A stretch of DNA of 64,000 nt from Desulfonema magnum (GCF_017377395.1 NZ_CP061800.1:6903633-6967632), one strand, 5' to 3'. Numbered from the stretch's first letter, positions 34,336-44,028 are shown. Program-made: numbers and translations. The notes: generated from the letters alone by a model not told the origin.

Positions 34336-35487
34336 ATGAGAAAACAGGAAATTGACTTTATTCTTACCAGGATGCTGGATGCCTACAGCAGTGTGTCCGA
34401 TCTGAACATTACTGTGGGCAAGCCGTTTCAGGTGGAGAGCGCGGGTCAGCTCGTGGGAGTTGATCTGGATCCGCCTTTTGAAGAACTGACACCCTTTCAA
34501 ACCGAAATTTTCTCGCTGAACCTGGTGAACGGGGACCGCCGCCTCACAGAGACGCTTTTGAAAGAAGGCTCCTGCGACTCGGCTTATGCGCTTCCGGGCA
34601 AGGCCCGTTTCCGGGTGAATATTTTTTCCCAGCGGAGCAAATACTCCATTGTTCTCCGGCAGCTTTCAACCAAAATTCCCAGCTGTAAAGACCTGAATCT
34701 TCCTGAACCGTTTTATAAAATGGCCCAGGAAAAAAACGGTATTATTTTTGTCACGGGATCCACAGGAAGCGGAAAATCAACATCTTTGGCCGCGGTTCTC
34801 AATGAAATGAACGAGACCAAAGCAGCCCATATCGTGACCCTTGAGGATCCTGTGGAATTTTCGCATCCGCATAAAAAGGCAACATTTAATCAACGGGAAA
34901 TGGGAAATGATTTTGATACCTTTGCCAGCGGTCTCAGGGCTGCCCTCCGCCAGGGACCCAAAGTGATTCTCATCGGTGAGATGCGTGACAGGGAAACAGT
35001 GGATATCGGTCTCAGCGCTGCTGAAACCGGCCATCTTGTCGTAAGCACGCTTCATACAGTGGACGCGGGCCAAAGCATTGACCGTATCCTCGGTATGTTC
35101 AGTATAGAAGAAGAGAAACAAATACGCATCCGGCTTGCAGGTACGATTCGCTGGATTGTATGCCAGAGACTTCTTCCCAAGGTGGGAGGCGGAAGAGTGG
35201 CGGCTTTTGATATCATCGGAAGCAATATGCGGATCAGAGACACGATCCTGAACGGAGAGTCCGAAGGAAAGACGTATTACGAGATCCAGCAGGCGAGCAA
35301 AAGCTTCGGCATGGTCACCTTTGATGATCATATGATAGAGTTGTACGAAAAAGGGCTTATCACTGAGGAGACGGCTCTGGCTTACTGTTCGCGTAAGGGA
35401 ATTGTGGGCCGGGGAGTTGATATGGTCAAAAGTAAGCGCGGTGAGGCCACCACTGATATTGAAAATCTGGAAATGGATATGTCATAG
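34336..35487 (+). CDS. PilT/PilU-like type IV pilus ATPase 2
   Basis: 383 residues. Walker A GSTGSGKSTS near residue 140, Asp box IVTLEDPVEFSH, Walker B VILIGEMRDRETVD and His box GHLVVSTLHTVDAGQS. The N-terminus (SDLNITVGKPFQVESAG) is more divergent than in the first PilT and the C-terminus extends past the ATPase core, as in PilU-type partners that assist PilT. Start ATG after ggaggtgtt. Followed by the zinc-ribbon protein 13 bp downstream, probably one operon. Confidence 0.9.
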   Translation: MRKQEIDFILTRMLDAYSSVSDLNITVGKPFQVESAGQLVGVDLDPPFEELTPFQTEIFSLNLVNGDRRLTETLLKEGSCDSAYALPGKARFRVNIFSQRSKYSIVLRQLSTKIPSCKDLNLPEPFYKMAQEKNGIIFVTGSTGSGKSTSLAAVLNEMNETKAAHIVTLEDPVEFSHPHKKATFNQREMGNDFDTFASGLRAALRQGPKVILIGEMRDRETVDIGLSAAETGHLVVSTLHTVDAGQSIDRILGMFSIEEEKQIRIRLAGTIRWIVCQRLLPKVGGGRVAAFDIIGSNMRIRDTILNGESEGKTYYEIQQASKSFGMVTFDDHMIELYEKGLITEETALAYCSRKGIVGRGVDMVKSKRGEATTDIENLEMDMS

Positions 35488-35500
35488 GAGAGAATAATTT

Positions 35501-36217
35501 ATGGATGTTGTATGTGATAAGTGCCAAAATAAATTCAATATCCCTGATAAAAAGCTTGAAAAAATTCCCGAAGGAAAGGTTTTCACAGTTCCCTGTCCTA
35601 AATGCAAAAATAAAATCTCGGTCAGGAAAGAACCTGCAGATGCTTCACCGGATAAGCAACCTCCGGTCAAAGCTGAAAAAACGGCTCCTCCCCCGGAGCC
35701 GCCCCCCTCTGAGCCGCCCCCGGATGACGATGATGCCAATGGTGACGATGATGCTTCATCAGGTAATCCGTTTGATTTCCTGGAAGAAGGAACGAAAACC
35801 GCTCTCTTGTGTGAGGGAGACGCGGCTGTAAGGGCTAACATCAAGGCTGTATTGGAAAAAATGGAATACCACACATCAGAGCCGGCGACCCACCGGGATG
35901 CTCTCAAGCAAATGCGCTTTCATGACTTTGACCTTGTGCTGCTAAATGAACGATTCGGTACCCGGGATCCGGATGTGAACCATGTTCTCAAGCATCTGGA
36001 ACAGCTCCCTATGGTCACGCGGCGTGATATGTTTATTGCGCTTATTTCCGAACGGTTCCGCACCATGGACAATATGATGGCGTTCAATAAGAGCGTCAAT
36101 CTTATTATCAACGCTAAGGACATTAATAATATGGAGAAGGTCCTCAGACGCGGTGTGAACGACAATGACGCTTTTTATCGGGTTTACAAAGAATCACTGA
36201 AAAAGATAAAAGGTTAA
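35501..36217 (+). CDS. Zinc-ribbon protein with degenerate receiver-like domain
   Basis: 238 residues. The N-terminus is an MJ0042-type zinc ribbon, VCDKCQNKFNIPDKKL then VPCPKCKNKISVRK, with two CxxC pairs. A proline-rich linker (PPPEPPPSEPPPDDD, about residues 65-85) joins it to a receiver-like domain: TALLCEGDAAVRANIKAVLE, FDLVLLNERFG and later IALISERF, in which the phosphoacceptor Asp is replaced (LLNE). It probably signals by binding rather than phosphorylation. Ribosome binding site aggagagaat. Lies just after the second pilT-like gene; a link to pilus control is an inference. Confidence 0.78.
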   Translation: MDVVCDKCQNKFNIPDKKLEKIPEGKVFTVPCPKCKNKISVRKEPADASPDKQPPVKAEKTAPPPEPPPSEPPPDDDDANGDDDASSGNPFDFLEEGTKTALLCEGDAAVRANIKAVLEKMEYHTSEPATHRDALKQMRFHDFDLVLLNERFGTRDPDVNHVLKHLEQLPMVTRRDMFIALISERFRTMDNMMAFNKSVNLIINAKDINNMEKVLRRGVNDNDAFYRVYKESLKKIKG

Positions 36218-36240
36218 AATCGAAAAGGACTGAATTTGAT

Positions 36241-36387
36241 ATGGAATATACCTGCACTGACTATCGAACAGAAATGATTCTTCTGGGCTTGGAAAGACGA
36301 CTGAATCAGGAAGATCTGAGCGAAGAAGAAAGACGTGCCATTCTTTCGGAAATCCGGAAGCTTGAGGAAAAAATGGGACTTGATTAA
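36241..36387 (+). CDS. Small 48-residue helical protein
   Basis: Begins MEYTCTDYRTEMILLGLERR and continues with an alpha-helical, charged LSEEERRAILSEIRKLEEKM, ending at TAA. It starts 23 bp after the zinc-ribbon protein stop, with aaaagga upstream. Helical content and Glu/Arg alternation suggest a coiled coil. No named family recognised, but the composition and position in the operon support a real gene. Confidence 0.6.
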   Translation: MEYTCTDYRTEMILLGLERRLNQEDLSEEERRAILSEIRKLEEKMGLD

Positions 36388-36534
36388 TTGCGGAAGTGAG
36401 AAGTGAAAAATTCTGACAGCCGCTGTCATGTTTCATTGTGACCGCAGGGTCATGTCCGTTTAAGGTCTCAGATAACAATAAAATATATCTGAAAAAATAC
36501 AACGGACTCAACATTTTATTTTGGAAAATTTAAT

Positions 36535-37440
36535 ATGAATATTATTGAAATTGCCCCCGGACTCTCACTTATCCCGCTGGATCAGGATATTCCCGGATTC
36601 GGTTCTTTTATCGGCTCGTGGCTTTATAAGGGCGAAAAGACGTTTTTGGTGGATGTCGGACCTGCCGCGACTGTCCCCCTGCTCATCAGGGCTTTGGAAT
36701 CTGTGGGCGTAAAATCACTTGATGCGATACTTCTGACCCATATCCATATTGATCACGCCGGAGGAATCGGAGACCTTGTCTCCCGGTTCCCTGACACACC
36801 TGTTGTTTGCCATAATTCCGGTATCCCTCATCTTAGCGATCCCTCCCGCCTGTGGAAAGGAAGCGTGAAAACCCTCGGTGATGTTGCCCGAAGCTACGGA
36901 CCCATCCGGGCTGTCCCGGGAGCGTTGCTTCGTGATGCTGCTCAGTTTCATGATCACGGAATCAAGTGTTTTATGACTCCGGGACATGCGCCCCATCACG
37001 TCAGCTATCTCATTGGTTCCTATCTTTTTGCAGGCGAGGCAGGCGGATGTTACAGTGAACTTCCTGACGGCACTTTCTGTTTAAGACCGGCCACGCCCCC
37101 CCGATTTTTTCTGGAAACAAGCATCCTAAGCATAGATACACTGATGGCTGTTCCCCATGACCTCCTTTGCTATGGTCATTTCGGTGCCACAAGAAAAACC
37201 CCTCAGCTTCTTAAAATTCACAAACGCCAATTAGTTGAATGGGCTGATATTATTCGGAGACAGATGCAGTTTGATCAGGGACAGAATCTTGTGGAACACT
37301 GTATGAAACTGCTGCTAAGAAAGGACCCGCTGCTTGCCGGATGGAATGAAATGGATCCCCAAGCTCAGGAGCGGGAACGCTTTTTTTTCCGCAACAGCAT
37401 ACGAGGCTTCATAGGATACCTTAAAGAAAAAGAGAAGTGA
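36535..37440 (+). CDS. Metallo-beta-lactamase-fold hydrolase 1
   Basis: 301 residues. Metal-binding motif LLTHIHIDHAGGIGDL (HxHxDH) near residue 68, later CHNSGIPHL, TPGHAPHHVSYLIG and CYGHFGATRK supply the remaining ligands. The fold hydrolyses esters, thioesters or phosphodiesters; the substrate is not identifiable. The start ATG is preceded by an A/T-rich stretch with no strong ribosome binding site. Ends in heptamer repeats facing the coaX gene. Confidence 0.87.
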   Translation: MNIIEIAPGLSLIPLDQDIPGFGSFIGSWLYKGEKTFLVDVGPAATVPLLIRALESVGVKSLDAILLTHIHIDHAGGIGDLVSRFPDTPVVCHNSGIPHLSDPSRLWKGSVKTLGDVARSYGPIRAVPGALLRDAAQFHDHGIKCFMTPGHAPHHVSYLIGSYLFAGEAGGCYSELPDGTFCLRPATPPRFFLETSILSIDTLMAVPHDLLCYGHFGATRKTPQLLKIHKRQLVEWADIIRRQMQFDQGQNLVEHCMKLLLRKDPLLAGWNEMDPQAQERERFFFRNSIRGFIGYLKEKEK

Positions 37441-37463
37441 GAAGTGAGAAACAGATCTGTAAC

Positions 37464-37487
37464 TCTCAATTCTCAATTCTCAATTCC
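37464..37487. repeat. Heptanucleotide array (caattct)n
   Basis: Three units of caattct between the converging hydrolase and coaX genes. The same heptamer occurs at 53464-53497 and, in the other orientation, at 30141-30166. Confidence 0.65.
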
Positions 37488-38258
37488 TTATGTCCTCATT
37501 TTTTCATAAATAATGCGGAGTCCTTCCAGGGTAAGGGTGGAATCCACGATTTCAATGGTCTCGCAAACATTCGCCATGAGCGGCGCAAGTCCCCCTGTTG
37601 CAATAATTCGGGGAGAGGTTTTCATTTCCACGCCCATGCGGCGGACTATCCCGTCAACAAGACCTGCATATCCATAAATAATACCGGCTTTTATACTTCC
37701 CGCGGTATCTTTGCCAATCACTTTTTCAGGGGCTGAAAAAATTTCAACTCTGGGCAGCTTGGAGGCATTTTTGAACAGCGCTTCGGAGGCGATCATAATT
37801 CCGGGACTGATGGCTCCGCCAAGATATTCCCCTTTTTCCGAAATCGCGTCAAAAGTTGTGGCAGTGCCAAAATCTATTACAACAAGGCTGGCTTTATATT
37901 TATCATACGCGGCAACAGCATTGACAATCCGGTCTGCCCCCACTTCAGCGGGATTGCTGTAACGTATTGGCATTCCCGCGACAGTTTTGGCGTCAACCCA
38001 GTACGGCTCATGGTTCAGATATTTACGACAGAAAGAATCTAAAATGCTCATCATGGGCGGGACAACACAGGAAATGATTGTCTTGTGAACATCTTCGGAA
38101 CTCATGCTGCTTCCTGCGAAAAGAGATGTTGCAAGGACATAAAACTCATCTTCTGTTGAATTCCTTTCTGTGCGTATTCGCCAGTCTTTCACCATCTGTT
38201 TGCCATCATAGATACCCATTACGGTGTTTGTGTTTCCGACATCAATAACAAAGAGCAT
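37488..38258 (-). CDS. coaX: Type III pantothenate kinase
   Basis: 256 residues from the ATG at 38258, nine bases after caggga; the ATG at 38267 abuts that site. Phosphorylates pantothenate, the first step of coenzyme A synthesis. The ASKHA nucleotide-binding motifs are clear: FVIDVGNTNTVMGIYDG, GADRIVNAVAAYDK, VVIDFGTATTFDAIS and the Gly-rich IIATGGLAPLM. Length normal for CoaX. Confidence 0.95.
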   Translation of the reverse strand: MLFVIDVGNTNTVMGIYDGKQMVKDWRIRTERNSTEDEFYVLATSLFAGSSMSSEDVHKTIISCVVPPMMSILDSFCRKYLNHEPYWVDAKTVAGMPIRYSNPAEVGADRIVNAVAAYDKYKASLVVIDFGTATTFDAISEKGEYLGGAISPGIMIASEALFKNASKLPRVEIFSAPEKVIGKDTAGSIKAGIIYGYAGLVDGIVRRMGVEMKTSPRIIATGGLAPLMANVCETIEIVDSTLTLEGLRIIYEKMRT

Positions 38259-38516
38259 AATTAACATTCCCTGATTGTAAAGGTTTTTGCAAAAAAGCTT
38301 GTCTGAAGGTATGTTTTGATTATATCATCATAATGATATGTCAAAGGGTTGGCTTTTTTCCTTGCATGATATTTCAATATGGATTAGTAAATAACACTTA
38401 TTGAGTGTATCATTTTTCACCTGAATTTTCTTCCCTAAAGAATATTTCAAACAGAAACAATATGTCAGCATATTTGATGAGGCAGGTGATTGTCAACACT
38501 GTTTTTTAAGAAAGTG

Positions 38517-38579
38517 TCAGGTGTTAAGTGTTAAGTGTTAAGTGTTAAGTGTTAAGTGTTAAGTGTTAAGTGTTAAGTG
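38517..38579. repeat. Heptanucleotide array (ttaagtg)n upstream of the MCP gene
   Basis: About eight perfect units of ttaagtg after an initial tcaggtg. Followed by a copy of a short dispersed motif (ttcgttgcgaacgcagagtc). Non-coding, about 90 bp before the MCP start. Confidence 0.85.
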
Positions 38580-38670
38580 TCACAAAAGACTCTGGGCTTT
38601 TTATGTTTCGTTGCGAACGCAGAGTCATGACCGTTATAGAGAATTTAACAAGAAAGGAGACCAGGAAAAA

Positions 38671-41172
38671 ATGAAAGGATTATGGTCATGGTTTGGCAAT
38701 CTTAATCTCAAGTTCAAGCTTCTTATTTTTGCCCTTTTGCTCAGTCTTGTGCCCATCATTGTTGTTACCTATCTTCTGAACAGCTCTTCGGCAGAGGCGA
38801 TTACTGAGGGTTTTAAAAACAGGGTTCAGGCCATCCGGGATTCTCGCGTGGCGCATATTTCTGACTGGTTCGAACAAATGGGAACAGAGGCAAGATATCT
38901 GGCCGGAACCCGTCGGGTCGCTGATGCTGCTCAGAAGCTGGCCCCATTGTTCAGAGAATTGGGAGAAACAGGCGCACGCGCGGCTATCGGAGATATTTAT
39001 TCAGAATCCCCTTTTCATAAGGCATATCGGGAAGCAGAACCCACTTTCAAACAGTTTGCGGAAAATTACGGATTACATGATATTCATTTAATTGACAATG
39101 ATGGTAATATCTTGTTGACTGCGGCCAGGCGTGCGGATATCTTCACAAATCTTACGTCAGGTCCTTATTCCAATTCCAACTTGGCAAAACTTTTTCAAAA
39201 GGTCAAACGAGCCCCCGCAGCCTATGTGGAACTGGGTCTTTTTGAGTTTTACCAGCCAGCCAACAATGTGGAGGTATTCATTGCATCTCCGATTCTGGCA
39301 GGCGGAACCCATGTGGGTATTCTTGCTTTTCAGCTTCCTTATGAGGAAATGAATAAAATTCTCCAGGAACGCCAGGGGCTGGGAGAAACAGGTGAATCAT
39401 ACATGGTCAACCTTGGCGATCTTCTTATGCGTTCTGATTCCCGGTTCTCTTCTCAGAGTACGATTCTTAAACAAAAAGTGGATACCGAACCTGTGAGACG
39501 CGCTGCAAGAGGGGAAACAGGAATTATAATTGCAAAAGATTACCGAGGTGTCGAGGTCATCTGTGCTTATCAGCCGTTTGAAATATTGGGGATAAAAGAG
39601 GCGATTCTTACAAGTATTGATTTGGAAGAGGCAATGATACCCGTTGCCGAGATGGAACGGACAGCTTTCTTTATTGCAATAATGACCATTGTACTGGTCG
39701 TTGTTCTTGCATTGTTTATGGCAAACCTGCTTGCCGGGCCGATTACCCGTATTGCAGTAATGATCAACAAGATTGCCACAGAACGAGATTTCACCCTTGA
39801 AATTCCCATTGAATATGAGGATGAGATCGGTAATATGGCCGCGGAGGTCAACGCACTGATGCGAGTCCTGAATAATGCCTTCGTCATGGTGGATGACAGC
39901 GCCCGAAAAATAGATGAAAACGCCAGTGAAGTGTTCCAGCGTGCCTCTGCCAACAGAGAACGTGCTGAAAATCAGGAAAAAGAAGTCATAGAATCAGAAA
40001 AGATACTCAAAGCAATGGGAGCCACTGCGGGTGAAGTTCAGAAAGCCTCCTACGCTCAGAGGGATGCTGCAAATTTGTCCAGTCAGCATATCGGAGAGTT
40101 TGTGGAAGCATTGGATAAAGTGGAAGATGCTTCCAAAGGCCAGGCCAATGAGGTGGCGGTTGCCACGGACCGGGTTGTCGCCATGGGTGAAACCGGTGCT
40201 ATTGTTGTGGCTACGGCAGGAAAACAGGGTGAAGCAGTGGCAAAAGTAACCGCGGCTGTTGATGAATTTGCAAGGGCTGTGGAAGAAATGACCCAGATTG
40301 CGGTTCGGTCCACAGAGCATGGAAGACAGGTTTTGGAGGCTGCAAATGAAGGAACATTGTCAGTCAACGCGACCGTTGAAGGTATGCGGGCCATTGCCGA
40401 ATCTTCGGATCAGATTTCAGAGATCATTTCCGTAATCACTGAAATTGCAGAGCAGACCAACCTGCTTGCGCTTAATGCTGCCATTGAGGCGGCCCGCGCA
40501 GGCGCTCATGGTAAAGGATTTGCCGTGGTCGCGGATGAAGTCGGAAAACTTGCCCAGCGTTCCTCCGAAGCTGCCAAGGAGATCACCCAGCTGATTAAAG
40601 ATTCCGCAACCCGTGTTACCGAAGGAACAAATCTTACAGATCAGTCCGCATTTGCCTTGCAGAAAATCGCCCAGGGCGGTGAGGTCAACATGCAGGCCAT
40701 TGAAGAAATTTCCAGAACCTCGGATATCCTTACCAAAGGGACCCGCAACATCCACAGCATGATGCAGGAACTTAACACACTTGCCCAGGAAATCGCATCT
40801 CATGCCGGACAGCAGGGTGCTCGTCGTGAAGCAGCGCAAAAGGCCCTCTCAGTGGTGGAACAGAATGCCCAGACCATTGTTGAACTGGTTACAGAAGCTG
40901 ACAAAGGCGCTGCCTCTGTCAGTGATGAAATGCAGACAATTGTCAAACGTACCGGAGAGATGGAACAAATGACCGATCTTCAGGCTGAAAGATCGAAAAA
41001 TGCGTCCGGAATCGCCGCAAGACACGTCGAGGGGTCACGTTCAACAGTGGAAGGCGCGGGCAGGGTTGTAGGCATTTCAAAAGAACTACAGACACTGTCG
41101 CAATCACTCGCCAGAGAGGTAAGCCAGTTCAAACATTCTGGCGACGCTGAAAAAAAGCTTGTGAAAAAATAA
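38671..41172 (+). CDS. Methyl-accepting chemotaxis protein
   Basis: 833 residues from ATG at 38671 after aaggagaccaggaaaaa; an upstream in-frame start would translate repeat DNA. First membrane segment residues about 12-35 (LLIFALLLSLVPIIVVTYLL), a large periplasmic Cache-like sensor to about 325, second membrane segment near 330-350 (FFIAIMTIVLVVVLALFMA), then HAMP (GPITRIAVMINKIATERDF) and a long coiled signalling domain with the hairpin tip EQTNLLALNAAIEAARAGAHG near residue 590. Senses an external ligand and controls CheA through CheW. Neighbouring cheW, cheY and cheA genes make up one chemosensory set. Confidence 0.94.
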   Translation: MKGLWSWFGNLNLKFKLLIFALLLSLVPIIVVTYLLNSSSAEAITEGFKNRVQAIRDSRVAHISDWFEQMGTEARYLAGTRRVADAAQKLAPLFRELGETGARAAIGDIYSESPFHKAYREAEPTFKQFAENYGLHDIHLIDNDGNILLTAARRADIFTNLTSGPYSNSNLAKLFQKVKRAPAAYVELGLFEFYQPANNVEVFIASPILAGGTHVGILAFQLPYEEMNKILQERQGLGETGESYMVNLGDLLMRSDSRFSSQSTILKQKVDTEPVRRAARGETGIIIAKDYRGVEVICAYQPFEILGIKEAILTSIDLEEAMIPVAEMERTAFFIAIMTIVLVVVLALFMANLLAGPITRIAVMINKIATERDFTLEIPIEYEDEIGNMAAEVNALMRVLNNAFVMVDDSARKIDENASEVFQRASANRERAENQEKEVIESEKILKAMGATAGEVQKASYAQRDAANLSSQHIGEFVEALDKVEDASKGQANEVAVATDRVVAMGETGAIVVATAGKQGEAVAKVTAAVDEFARAVEEMTQIAVRSTEHGRQVLEAANEGTLSVNATVEGMRAIAESSDQISEIISVITEIAEQTNLLALNAAIEAARAGAHGKGFAVVADEVGKLAQRSSEAAKEITQLIKDSATRVTEGTNLTDQSAFALQKIAQGGEVNMQAIEEISRTSDILTKGTRNIHSMMQELNTLAQEIASHAGQQGARREAAQKALSVVEQNAQTIVELVTEADKGAASVSDEMQTIVKRTGEMEQMTDLQAERSKNASGIAARHVEGSRSTVEGAGRVVGISKELQTLSQSLAREVSQFKHSGDAEKKLVKK

Positions 41173-41173
41173 A

Positions 41174-41572
41174 AGGGTGTTAGGTGTTAGGTGTTAAGTG
41201 TCAGGTGTTAGGTGTTAAGTGTCAGGTGTTAAGTGTTAGGTGTTAGGTGTTAAGTGTTAGGTGTTAAGTGTTAAGTGCGGGTGTCCGGTGCAGGCGTCAG
41301 GTGTCAACAATTTTATTTTTCCTGACACCTAACACCTAACACCTAACACCTGGGGTGTCTAAAAATGCCGTTTTTTACCATTATTTTTTACCCGATTTTT
41401 GTCCCGGGTTCGCTTCGGCAGGTTCAGCGAACGGCAGCCGCCGTGCCCTGAGCCTGTCGAAAGGCACGATTCAGAAGATAATCCAAAAAGCGGGCAAAGA
41501 AAATTAGCTGATTTAGACAGCCCACCTAACACCTAACACCTAACACCTAACACCCTGACACCTGACACAAAT
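41174..41572. repeat. Opposing heptanucleotide arrays enclosing a palindromic element
   Basis: gtgttag/gtgttaa/gtgtcag units run from 41174 to about 41306; the complementary form (cacctaa) runs at 41325-41352 and again at 41521-41572. Between the last two (41353-41520) lies an element containing gttcgcttcggcaggttcag and gagcctgtcgaaaggcac. The facing arrays could fold into a long hairpin. No gene in the gap between the MCP and cheW genes. Confidence 0.8.
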
Positions 41573-41591
41573 TTTAAGGAGAGCTTCTGAT

Positions 41592-42104
41592 ATGGATCAA
41601 GCTTATTTAAACCAGAGGGCGGAGCCGTCTGAAAAAGATCAGGTCATGCAGTTGGTGGGCTTTGTCATCGGTAAGGAACAATTTGGGGTTGATATCCTTT
41701 CGGTACAGGAGATCATCCGGTCGGCTTCTATCACTGCTGTCCCGAATTCTCCGGATTTCATTGAAGGGGTCATCAATCTGCGGGGAAGTATCATACCGGT
41801 CATAGACCTGCGCAAACGGCTTAATCTGCCCCTGAAAAAAAAGGAAGAAGGATCAGCAACCTGGATTCTTATTATTAATGTGGATGAGCGGGTCACCGGT
41901 TTTATTGTGGATTCAGTCACAAAGGTGCTTAAAATACAGACAAAGACCATTGAGCCACCACCTGATATTGTTGTGGCAGGATTAAAAAGCCAATATATTC
42001 ATGGGGTGTGCGAGATTGAAAACGGTCTTCTCATCCTGTTGGATTTCAGCAGAATTTTGCAAATAAAAGAAATAAAAAAACTCAAAGACTTTGATGAAGA
42101 CTGA
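41592..42104 (+). CDS. cheW: Chemotaxis coupling protein CheW
   Basis: 170 residues. The CheW fold is clear: QLVGFVIGKEQFGVDILSVQ, IRSASITAVPNSPDFIEGVI, NLRGSIIPVIDLRKRL, IINVDERVTGFIVDSV, IHGVCEIENGLLILLDFSRI. Couples MCPs to CheA. Ribosome binding site aaggagagcttctgat before ATG. Repeat DNA separates it from the MCP and cheY genes on either side. Confidence 0.95.
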   Translation: MDQAYLNQRAEPSEKDQVMQLVGFVIGKEQFGVDILSVQEIIRSASITAVPNSPDFIEGVINLRGSIIPVIDLRKRLNLPLKKKEEGSATWILIINVDERVTGFIVDSVTKVLKIQTKTIEPPPDIVVAGLKSQYIHGVCEIENGLLILLDFSRILQIKEIKKLKDFDED

Positions 42105-42109
42105 GGACT

Positions 42110-42790
42110 CTCGTTCCCAGGCTCCGCCTGGGAACGCGTCTTCAGAGGCTCTGCCTCGTATATGTTAGTACGACCGATGATTCTTGTGAAATGCCACGCG
42201 AGGCAGAGCCTTTACTCTCGTTCCCAGGCTCCGCCTGGGAACGCGTCTTCAGAGGCTCTGCCTCGTATATGTTAGTACGACCGATGATTCTTGTGAAATG
42301 CCACGCGAGGCAGAGCCTTTACTCTCGTTCCCAGGCTCCGCCTGGGAATGCGTCTTCAGAGGCTCTGCCTCGTATATGTTAGTACGACCGATGATTCTTG
42401 TGAAATGCCACGCGAGGCAGAGCCTTTACTCTCGTTCCCAGGCTCCGCCTGGGAATGCGTCTTCAGAGGCTCTGCCTCGTATATGTTAGTACGACCGATG
42501 ATTCTTGTGAAATGCCACGCAAGGCAGAGCCTTTACTCTCGTTCCCAGGCTCCGCCTGGGAATGCGTCTTCAGAGGCTCTGCCTCGTATATGTTAGTACG
42601 ACCGATGATTCTTGTGAAATGCCACGCGAGGCAGAGCCTTTACTCTCGTTCCCAGGCTCCGCCTGGGAACGCGTCTTCAGAGGCTCTGCCTCGTATATGT
42701 TAGTACGACCGATGATTCTTGTGAAATGCCACGCAAGGCAGAGCCTTGGGGTATGCGTTCCCAGGCGGAGCCTGGGAACGAGTAAACGAA
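42110..42790. repeat. Six tandem 107-bp units with an inverted terminal copy
   Basis: tcgttcccaggctccgcctg occurs at 42111, 42218, 42325, 42432, 42539 and 42646, exactly 107 bp apart and nearly identical. Each unit contains the palindromes ccaggctccgcctgg and aggctctgcctcg / cgaggcagagcct. The array ends with an inverted copy of the first motif (gttcccaggcggagcctggg at 42760). Near-identity means recent amplification. Not CRISPR: no unique spacers. Confidence 0.9.
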
Positions 42791-42806
42791 ATTGCAAGGG
42801 GGGAAA

Positions 42807-43157
42807 ATGGGTAAGCGTATTCTGATTGTTGACGATTCTTCCATAATGAGGAAAATGGTGAGAAAAAATCTGGAATCCGGAGGTCATACGATTGTCGGAG
42901 AGGCAAAAAACGGCAGGGAAGCTGTGAAACTTTACCGGTCTTTAAATCCGGATGTCGTAACTATGGATATCACCATGCGCGAAATGGATGGTTTCACGGC
43001 TGCCGAATATATTCGAACATATGACAACAATGCCCAGATTATCTTTCTTTCCAATCTGGACAAGGAAAGATACAGCGATAACGCAAAACGTCTCGGAGCG
43101 CTGGGGTATCTCAGCAAACATAAGACAAAAGAAATACTGACCCTTCTTAGAAGCTGA
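42807..43157 (+). CDS. cheY: CheY-like response regulator
   Basis: 116 residues from ATG at 42807 after ggggggaaa. A stand-alone receiver: ILIVDDSSIMRKMVRKNLES with the acidic pair, phosphoacceptor in DVVTMDITMREMDGFTAAEY (Asp near residue 53), IIFLSNLDKERYS and the Lys of GALGYLSKHKTKE. The usual Pro after the phosphorylated Asp loop and after the Lys is replaced by Arg and His, a mild divergence. Lies between cheW and cheA genes, so it is the likely output of this chemosensory set. Confidence 0.9.
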   Translation: MGKRILIVDDSSIMRKMVRKNLESGGHTIVGEAKNGREAVKLYRSLNPDVVTMDITMREMDGFTAAEYIRTYDNNAQIIFLSNLDKERYSDNAKRLGALGYLSKHKTKEILTLLRS

Positions 43158-43377
43158 TAACTTATTGTTATTCAGGTAAAAACCTCCGACGATCTCGCAA
43201 TTTGCCTGATCTCGTTTCCACATGAAGCGTGGAAATGATAGGGAAACATTGCGGGAACGGGGGAAAAGCATTTCGGGAACGAAGAAAGGCCGTTTTACTG
43301 AAAATAAAAACCTGTGAAGACTTCCGAATTTTCTGAAATCTCGAAGGTCTGAATACGATTTTATAATTTTCTATATA

Positions 43378-44028
43378 ATGAAAAAAAAATTACTGATCGT
43401 TTTTTTACTGTTTATTTTTGTACTTTTGTCCGTAAGCGGATATATAATTTTCGAGCTGGGAAATGATCATCTGTATCAGGAAATCTCGATAAGCATTACC
43501 AGCCAGTTATCTGAACATGAACAGCATAATTTTGACATGTCCGGAGTCATCCTCATTCTGACCCGTTTGCGGAATCATATGATATTCGTAATGGCTGTAG
43601 TATTATTATTTGTCATTTTCACAATGTTTTTTTTCATTCGCAATATTATGAAACCGTTGGACGACATGGCAAAAGCAGCCAAAAAAATGGCGGACGGCCG
43701 TTTGGATGAAATAATTCCTGTCCGAACCCATGATGAAATTGGTAAAATCGGAGAACGAATTAATGATCTTGCGATGAATTTGCAGGAAATCCTGCTTCAT
43801 ATCTGGAGTCACACCACCTGTTCAAAAGCGATTCTTGATCAAATTGATGAAATCATTCGTTCTCAGAAAAGCCGGCCAACTGAGGATTGTTCCTCCGGTA
43901 TTCCTTTGCAACTTCAGGAAGATGTGCAATCCGTGCGAGAGAATATCGAAGATATGCAGGACATGGTGCAGTCATTTGACGCATTTTATGATATCCGGCT
44001 CAAGGATGGGAAAATAGTTGAAACTTGA
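43378..44028 (+). CDS. Membrane protein with HAMP domain
   Basis: 216 residues. Membrane segments at about 5-24 (LLIVFLLFIFVLLSVSGYII) and 65-88 (HMIFVMAVVLLFVIFTMFFF), a short external segment, and a HAMP linker KPLDDMAKAAKKMADGRLDE with THDEIGKIGERINDLAMNL. After that comes only a coiled-coil tail; no kinase, MCP or cyclase output domain. It could be a regulatory partner of the CheA that follows. Start lacks a good ribosome binding site. Confidence 0.75.
   Translation: MKKKLLIVFLLFIFVLLSVSGYIIFELGNDHLYQEISISITSQLSEHEQHNFDMSGVILILTRLRNHMIFVMAVVLLFVIFTMFFFIRNIMKPLDDMAKAAKKMADGRLDEIIPVRTHDEIGKIGERINDLAMNLQEILLHIWSHTTCSKAILDQIDEIIRSQKSRPTEDCSSGIPLQLQEDVQSVRENIEDMQDMVQSFDAFYDIRLKDGKIVET

Noticed and set aside
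42110..42790. Possible CRISPR array or small repeated genes
   Set aside because: All 107 bp of each unit are conserved, so there are no spacers; the short frames carry the same peptide in every unit and have no ribosome binding site.
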